Shown here piece after piece: positions 54,846-58,443 of a stretch of DNA of 58,443 nucleotides. The DNA is from Bdellovibrionales bacterium (lineage in GTDB: Bacteria > Bdellovibrionota > Bdellovibrionia > Bdellovibrionales > UBA1609), in contig JAIBAM010000014.1 in NCBI GenBank assembly GCA_019695175.1, positions 1 to 58,443 of the forward strand. The letters are read 5' to 3'. The notes beneath the pieces are model-generated. The model ran no database searches, had not been told where the DNA came from, and saw only the letters and a program-made list of their open reading frames with translations. The translations under genes and the position numbers were made by a program. Numbering within the stretch: position 1 is the first letter of the stretch; each line of letters starts with the position of its first letter.

Positions 54846-55358
54846 TTGTTAGTGATCATGACCGTTCGTGGTAAAAGTCCGCAAATAGGTAAAGGAACCT
54901 TTCTGGCTCCATCTGCAGATATTGTTGGTGATTGTCAGATCGGAAATAATTGCTCGATTTGGTTCCATGTGGTTTTGCGAGGCGACGTTATGCCGATCCT
55001 TATTGGGGATGAAACCAATATCCAAGATGGTACGACAGTGCATGGTACTTTTGGTCAAGCCCAGGCTGTGATTGGGCGTCGAGTGACCGTGGGTCACAAC
55101 GTTATACTGCATGGATGTCATATTGGGGATCTTTGTCTTATTGGTATGGGAAGTGTGATTATGGACCATGCAAAAATTTCGAATCGTTGCATTGTGGGTG
55201 CGGGATCTCTGGTTACGGAAAATTCTGTATTTCCTGAGGGGCATTTGATTTTAGGGCGTCCAGCCAAAGTGATTCGCCCCTTAAATGAGAAGGAATTGGG
55301 CTTTTTGGAGCAGTCAGCGAAGAATTATTTGCTGTACAAGAGTTGGTATGAGATTTAA
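54846..55358 (+). CDS. Gamma carbonic anhydrase family protein
   Basis: The 170-residue protein is a left-handed beta-helix of the YrdA/PaaY type, with hexapeptide repeats (IGNNCSIWFHVVLRGDVMPI, IGDETNIQDGTTVHG, VTVGHNVILHGCHIGDLCLI) that hold three zinc-binding His (His in TTVHG, GHNV and LHGCH). A C-terminal helix follows (LNEKELGFLEQSAKNYLL). It may act as a carbonic anhydrase or metal-dependent acyl enzyme. The start is uncertain: TTG 54846 is used here, while GTG 54852 and ATG 54858 are also in frame; GGAAAGGG at 54837-54844 favours 54852. Confidence 0.88.
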   Translation: MLVIMTVRGKSPQIGKGTFLAPSADIVGDCQIGNNCSIWFHVVLRGDVMPILIGDETNIQDGTTVHGTFGQAQAVIGRRVTVGHNVILHGCHIGDLCLIGMGSVIMDHAKISNRCIVGAGSLVTENSVFPEGHLILGRPAKVIRPLNEKELGFLEQSAKNYLLYKSWYEI

Positions 55359-55385
55359 ATAAAAATAATTTATAAAAGGAAGTTT

Positions 55386-56837
55386 ATGGATTTTGCACTT
55401 ACTTTTGACGATATATTGTTGGTGCCTCAATACTCTGAAGTGGTACCGACGGAAGTAACCACGGATTCCTTTTTTGCACGGGATCTTTTTTTAAAAGTTC
55501 CCATACTTTCTGCAGCCATGGATACTGTTACCGAGAATAAAGTGGCGAGAGTCATGGCCCAGTTGGGGGGTATGGGGATCATTCATAAAAATATGAATAT
55601 TGAAGCCCAAGCATTTGAGGTGGAAAAAGTCAAAAAATATGAAAGCGGAATGATATTAGATCCCATTACTTTATCACCCGACAAGTCTGTGAGTGATGCT
55701 ATGGACTTGATGAGACGTTATTCAATCAGTGGTGTTCCCATAACTGTTTCGGGTAAGTTGGTGGGGATATTGACGAATAGAGATTTGCGTTTTGAAACCA
55801 ACTTAAGTCAGCCCATTCAAAATTTAATGACCACGGAAGAAAAATTAATTACGGCATCGGTGGGGACCACATTGGCGGAAGCTCGGGTGATTTTACAGCG
55901 CCATCGAATAGAAAAACTTCCTGTGGTGGATCAAAAAGGCCAACTGAAGGGCTTAATCACTATAAAAGATATTGAGAAAGCCAAAACTTTTCCCCAGGCA
56001 AGTAAGGATCGACATGGAAGGCTTTTAGTTGGAGCTGCCATTGGCGTTGATGCAACGGCCAGAGAGCGAGCGGCGGCTTTAGTTGCTGTGGGTGTTGATA
56101 TCCTTTGTGTAGATACCGCCCATGGACATTCGCGTAATGTAATTAATATGGTGAAAGACCTCAGGCTGCACTATCCCGACGTCATTTTGGTGGCAGGAAA
56201 TGTAGTTACAGAAGAAGCCACGAATGAGTTGATAGCCGCAGGAGCCGACGTCGTTAAAGTAGGAGTGGGTCCTGGAAGTATTTGTACCACAAGAATTGTT
56301 TCTGGTGTGGGTGTACCCCAAATCACTGCGATTTTGGAATGTTCAAAAGCGGCAAAGAAAAAAGGACGAACTATTATTGCTGATGGAGGGGTCAAGTTTT
56401 CAGGGGATGTGACAAAGGCTCTTGCTCTTGGAGCTAATACTGTCATGGTCGGCAACGTGCTGGCTGGTTCTGATGAGAGTCCGGGTGAAACCATTCTATT
56501 TCAGGGAAGAACTTATAAGGTCTACCGGGGTATGGGAAGTTTGGGTGCCATGAAAATGGGTTCCAAAGACAGGTATGGTCAGGCAGATGTGGAAGACTAT
56601 GAAAAGTTAGTTCCAGAAGGAATCGAAGGTAAAGTTCCCTATAGAGGTTCGACCAGTGGGATCATCCATCAACTGGTCGGTGGTATAAAATCAGGGATGG
56701 GATACTTGGGGGCGCGTAACATTGAGGAGCTGCAAAAAAGATCTCGTTTTGTTAGAGTGACACCTCAGGGCTTGCGAGAATCCCATGTTCATGATGTGAG
56801 TATCACCAAAGAATCACCCAATTATCGACTTGAGTAG
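55386..56837 (+). CDS. guaB: Inosine-5'-monophosphate dehydrogenase
   Basis: GuaB oxidises IMP to XMP with NAD+, the first step of GMP synthesis. The 483-residue protein has the usual layout: the N-terminal (beta/alpha)8 barrel ([34 protein letters not shown]), two CBS domains at about 95-200 ([20 protein letters not shown]), then [20 protein letters not shown], the active-site Cys loop [19 protein letters not shown], and [17 protein letters not shown] in the flap. It starts at ATG 55386 with AAAGGAAG in front. guaA follows after three bases, so the two enzymes are made together. Confidence 0.98.
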   Translation: MDFALTFDDILLVPQYSEVVPTEVTTDSFFARDLFLKVPILSAAMDTVTENKVARVMAQLGGMGIIHKNMNIEAQAFEVEKVKKYESGMILDPITLSPDKSVSDAMDLMRRYSISGVPITVSGKLVGILTNRDLRFETNLSQPIQNLMTTEEKLITASVGTTLAEARVILQRHRIEKLPVVDQKGQLKGLITIKDIEKAKTFPQASKDRHGRLLVGAAIGVDATARERAAALVAVGVDILCVDTAHGHSRNVINMVKDLRLHYPDVILVAGNVVTEEATNELIAAGADVVKVGVGPGSICTTRIVSGVGVPQITAILECSKAAKKKGRTIIADGGVKFSGDVTKALALGANTVMVGNVLAGSDESPGETILFQGRTYKVYRGMGSLGAMKMGSKDRYGQADVEDYEKLVPEGIEGKVPYRGSTSGIIHQLVGGIKSGMGYLGARNIEELQKRSRFVRVTPQGLRESHVHDVSITKESPNYRLE

Positions 56838-56840
56838 CCC

Positions 56841-58370
56841 ATGACACCTAATGGTTTTTTAATCCTTGATTTTGGATCTCAACTGACCCAACTGATTGCG
56901 CGTAGACTTAGAGAACTTCACGTTTACTCTGAACTTCTCCCTTATGATACTCCCTTGGCAGAGATCCAAAAAAGGCAACCAAAAGGAATTATTCTCAGTG
57001 GAGGACCCAGCTCTGTTTTTGAGTCCGGGGCGCCTATTCGAAATGACATACCCGAGCTCATGCAAATAGCGCCGGTTCTTGGCATTTGTTATGGAATGCA
57101 GTTACTCGCTCATCAATTGGGTGGGAAAGTGGTGGGATCCTCTCAACGGGAGTATGGCTTTAATGAGGTTTTATGGTCAAAACCGTTAAGCTCAAAAGTA
57201 TCTAGTAAACAAAAAGTATGGATGAGTCATGGCGATGTAGTTCAGGTGCCACCTCCTCACTTTGAGGTTTTGGCTTACTCAAGCAATCACCCGGCAGTCA
57301 TGGTCGGTCCAAAAGCTTGGGGATTTCAATTTCATCCGGAAGCGACCCATACCGAAAGTGGCCTGGAATTAATCAAGAGTTATGTTTTTGATCTATGTAA
57401 GGCTCAACCTAATTGGGTGGCTCAACAAATCGTACATCAATTGATCCAGCAAATTAAATTACAAGTCCCTGACAATGAAAGAGTTTTATGTGCGCTCAGT
57501 GGGGGAGTGGACTCCACAGTTGTTGGAACTTTGGTGACTCAGGCTTTAGGAAAAGATCGTGTTCATTGTGTTTTTGTCGATACGGGTTTGTTGCGTAAAA
57601 ACGAAGCTCAAAGTGTTTTGGAGCTTTATAATGACATAGGATTAAACGTGCATTGTGTTCGGGCCCAAGAGGCATTTCTTTCTCGACTTAAAGGAGTGGA
57701 GGATCCTGAAAAGAAAAGACAAATTATAGGCCATACTTTTATTGATGTCTTTAAGGAAGAGATTCAAAAAATAGGAAAAATAGATTGGTTGGCCCAGGGA
57801 ACACTTTACCCTGATGTTATTGAAAGTGTTTCGTTGCGAGGAACCAGTGTCACCATAAAAACTCATCATAATGTGGGTGGATTGCCTAAAGACTTGAATT
57901 TAAAATTGTTGGAGCCGGTAAGGGAACTCTTTAAAGATGAAGTTCGTGCCTTAGGGGCGCAATTGGAGATACCTCATAAATTCCTTTGGCGACATCCTTT
58001 CCCGGGGCCAGGACTAGCCATCAGAATTTTAGGTGAAGTCAATGCCGATGATTTAAATATTTTACGTGAGGCCGATGCTATCTTCATCGATGAATTATAT
58101 AAAAATAGTTTATACGATAAAATATGGCAGGCATTTGCCGTTTTGCTTCCCGTTCGCACGGTTGGGGTTCAAGGAGATGCCAGATCTTATGACCGTGTGT
58201 TAGCTCTTCGAGCCGTGAACTCCTCCGATGGAATGACCGCTGATTGGTATGGTTTTACTACAGAGTTTATGCGTCAAACTTCAAATCGTATCACCAATGA
58301 GGTTCGTGGGGTGAATCGAGTGGTGTATGATGTCACTTCCAAACCTCCAGGTACCATAGAATGGGAGTAA
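56841..58370 (+). CDS. guaA: GMP synthase (glutamine-hydrolysing)
   Basis: GuaA turns XMP into GMP using ATP and glutamine. The 509-residue protein has a glutaminase domain (ILDFGSQLTQLIARRLREL, ILSGGPSSVFESG, nucleophile Cys in LGICYGMQLLAHQLGG, His-Glu in FQFHPEATHTESG), an ATP-pyrophosphatase domain (CALSGGVDSTVVGTLVTQAL, QGTLYPDVIESVS) and a C-terminal dimer domain (TADWYGFTTEFM, PPGTIEWE). All key residues seem to be present. It lies directly after guaB and one base before dnaE. Confidence 0.98.
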   Translation: MTPNGFLILDFGSQLTQLIARRLRELHVYSELLPYDTPLAEIQKRQPKGIILSGGPSSVFESGAPIRNDIPELMQIAPVLGICYGMQLLAHQLGGKVVGSSQREYGFNEVLWSKPLSSKVSSKQKVWMSHGDVVQVPPPHFEVLAYSSNHPAVMVGPKAWGFQFHPEATHTESGLELIKSYVFDLCKAQPNWVAQQIVHQLIQQIKLQVPDNERVLCALSGGVDSTVVGTLVTQALGKDRVHCVFVDTGLLRKNEAQSVLELYNDIGLNVHCVRAQEAFLSRLKGVEDPEKKRQIIGHTFIDVFKEEIQKIGKIDWLAQGTLYPDVIESVSLRGTSVTIKTHHNVGGLPKDLNLKLLEPVRELFKDEVRALGAQLEIPHKFLWRHPFPGPGLAIRILGEVNADDLNILREADAIFIDELYKNSLYDKIWQAFAVLLPVRTVGVQGDARSYDRVLALRAVNSSDGMTADWYGFTTEFMRQTSNRITNEVRGVNRVVYDVTSKPPGTIEWE

Positions 58371-58371
58371 G

Positions 58372-58443
58372 ATGTCGTTTGTTCATTTGCATGTTCATTC
58401 CCAGTATTCTTTGCTTGAGGCCACTTGCCAATTTAAGCCTTTA
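58372..58443 (+). CDS. dnaE: DNA polymerase III alpha subunit, first 24 residues (cut by window end)
   Basis: The frame from ATG 58372 reads MSFVHLHVHSQYSLLEATCQ and runs off the window. The opening with HLHVHSQYSLLEA matches the PHP domain of DnaE, where the His-x-His pair binds metal. It could also be a DnaE2-type protein, because only the first 24 residues are seen. It begins one base after guaA and on the same strand, as part of the same run. Confidence 0.8.
   Translation, partial: MSFVHLHVHSQYSLLEATCQFKPL

Overview
This window is an AT-rich stretch of a Gram-negative bacterial chromosome. The best guess for the organism is a member of the Bdellovibrionota (Bdellovibrio-like predatory bacteria). 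That rests on the combination of a SpoVG homologue in a cell with outer-membrane efflux and lipoprotein genes, a full Bat (MoxR/von Willebrand) operon joined to two lytic transglycosylases, a large chemosensory locus, many unassignable lipoproteins, and frequent TTG/GTG starts. It is an inference from gene content, not a proven assignment.

Layout. 1-3.7 kb: the 5' part of hemA (glutamyl-tRNA reductase) on the minus strand, divergent from two coupled putative lipoprotein genes and a small membrane protein, then a secreted protein of unknown function. 4.3-6.3 kb: proB-proA (proline synthesis). 6.5-11.4 kb, minus strand: a SAM-methyltransferase-like protein with a signal peptide, spoVG, a DegP/HtrA protease, a DUF1844 protein and an M48-peptidase-like protein that has lost its zinc site. 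11.7-23.9 kb: the Bat operon moxR - DUF58 - membrane protein - batA - batB - batC - batD, mostly with ATGA-type overlaps, followed by soluble lytic transglycosylase and MltD-like (three LysM) genes. This is an envelope and peptidoglycan module.

24.2-37.8 kb is a signalling region. A ferredoxin-like gene is followed by cheA (interrupted by a one-base frameshift in a run of six T), cheW, a soluble receptor with three tandem PAS domains, cheB and cheR. On the other strand lie an exported catalase-peroxidase (katG), an HD-GYP protein, a CheY-like regulator and a STAS-CheX protein whose 5' end is cut off by an in-frame TAA. 38.1-43.5 kb: a czcCBA-type metal efflux operon. 43.6-52.7 kb: accessory and envelope genes (HTH-DUF1232, lipoprotein, secreted barrel-like protein, NhaR-like LysR regulator, htpX, UPF0114, MarC, PlsC, a hypothetical). 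52.8 kb to the end: a tight housekeeping run miaB - bifunctional nuclease - gamma carbonic anhydrase - guaB - guaA - start of dnaE.

I found no tRNA, rRNA, CRISPR array or intact transposon. Two short tandem repeats (3841-3880, 44351-44391) look like orphan ends of IS21-type elements. No single wholly new system is proven. The strongest leads are the exported EgtD-like methyltransferase, the dead M48 paralogue, the Bat/transglycosylase module, and the two broken genes of the chemosensory region.
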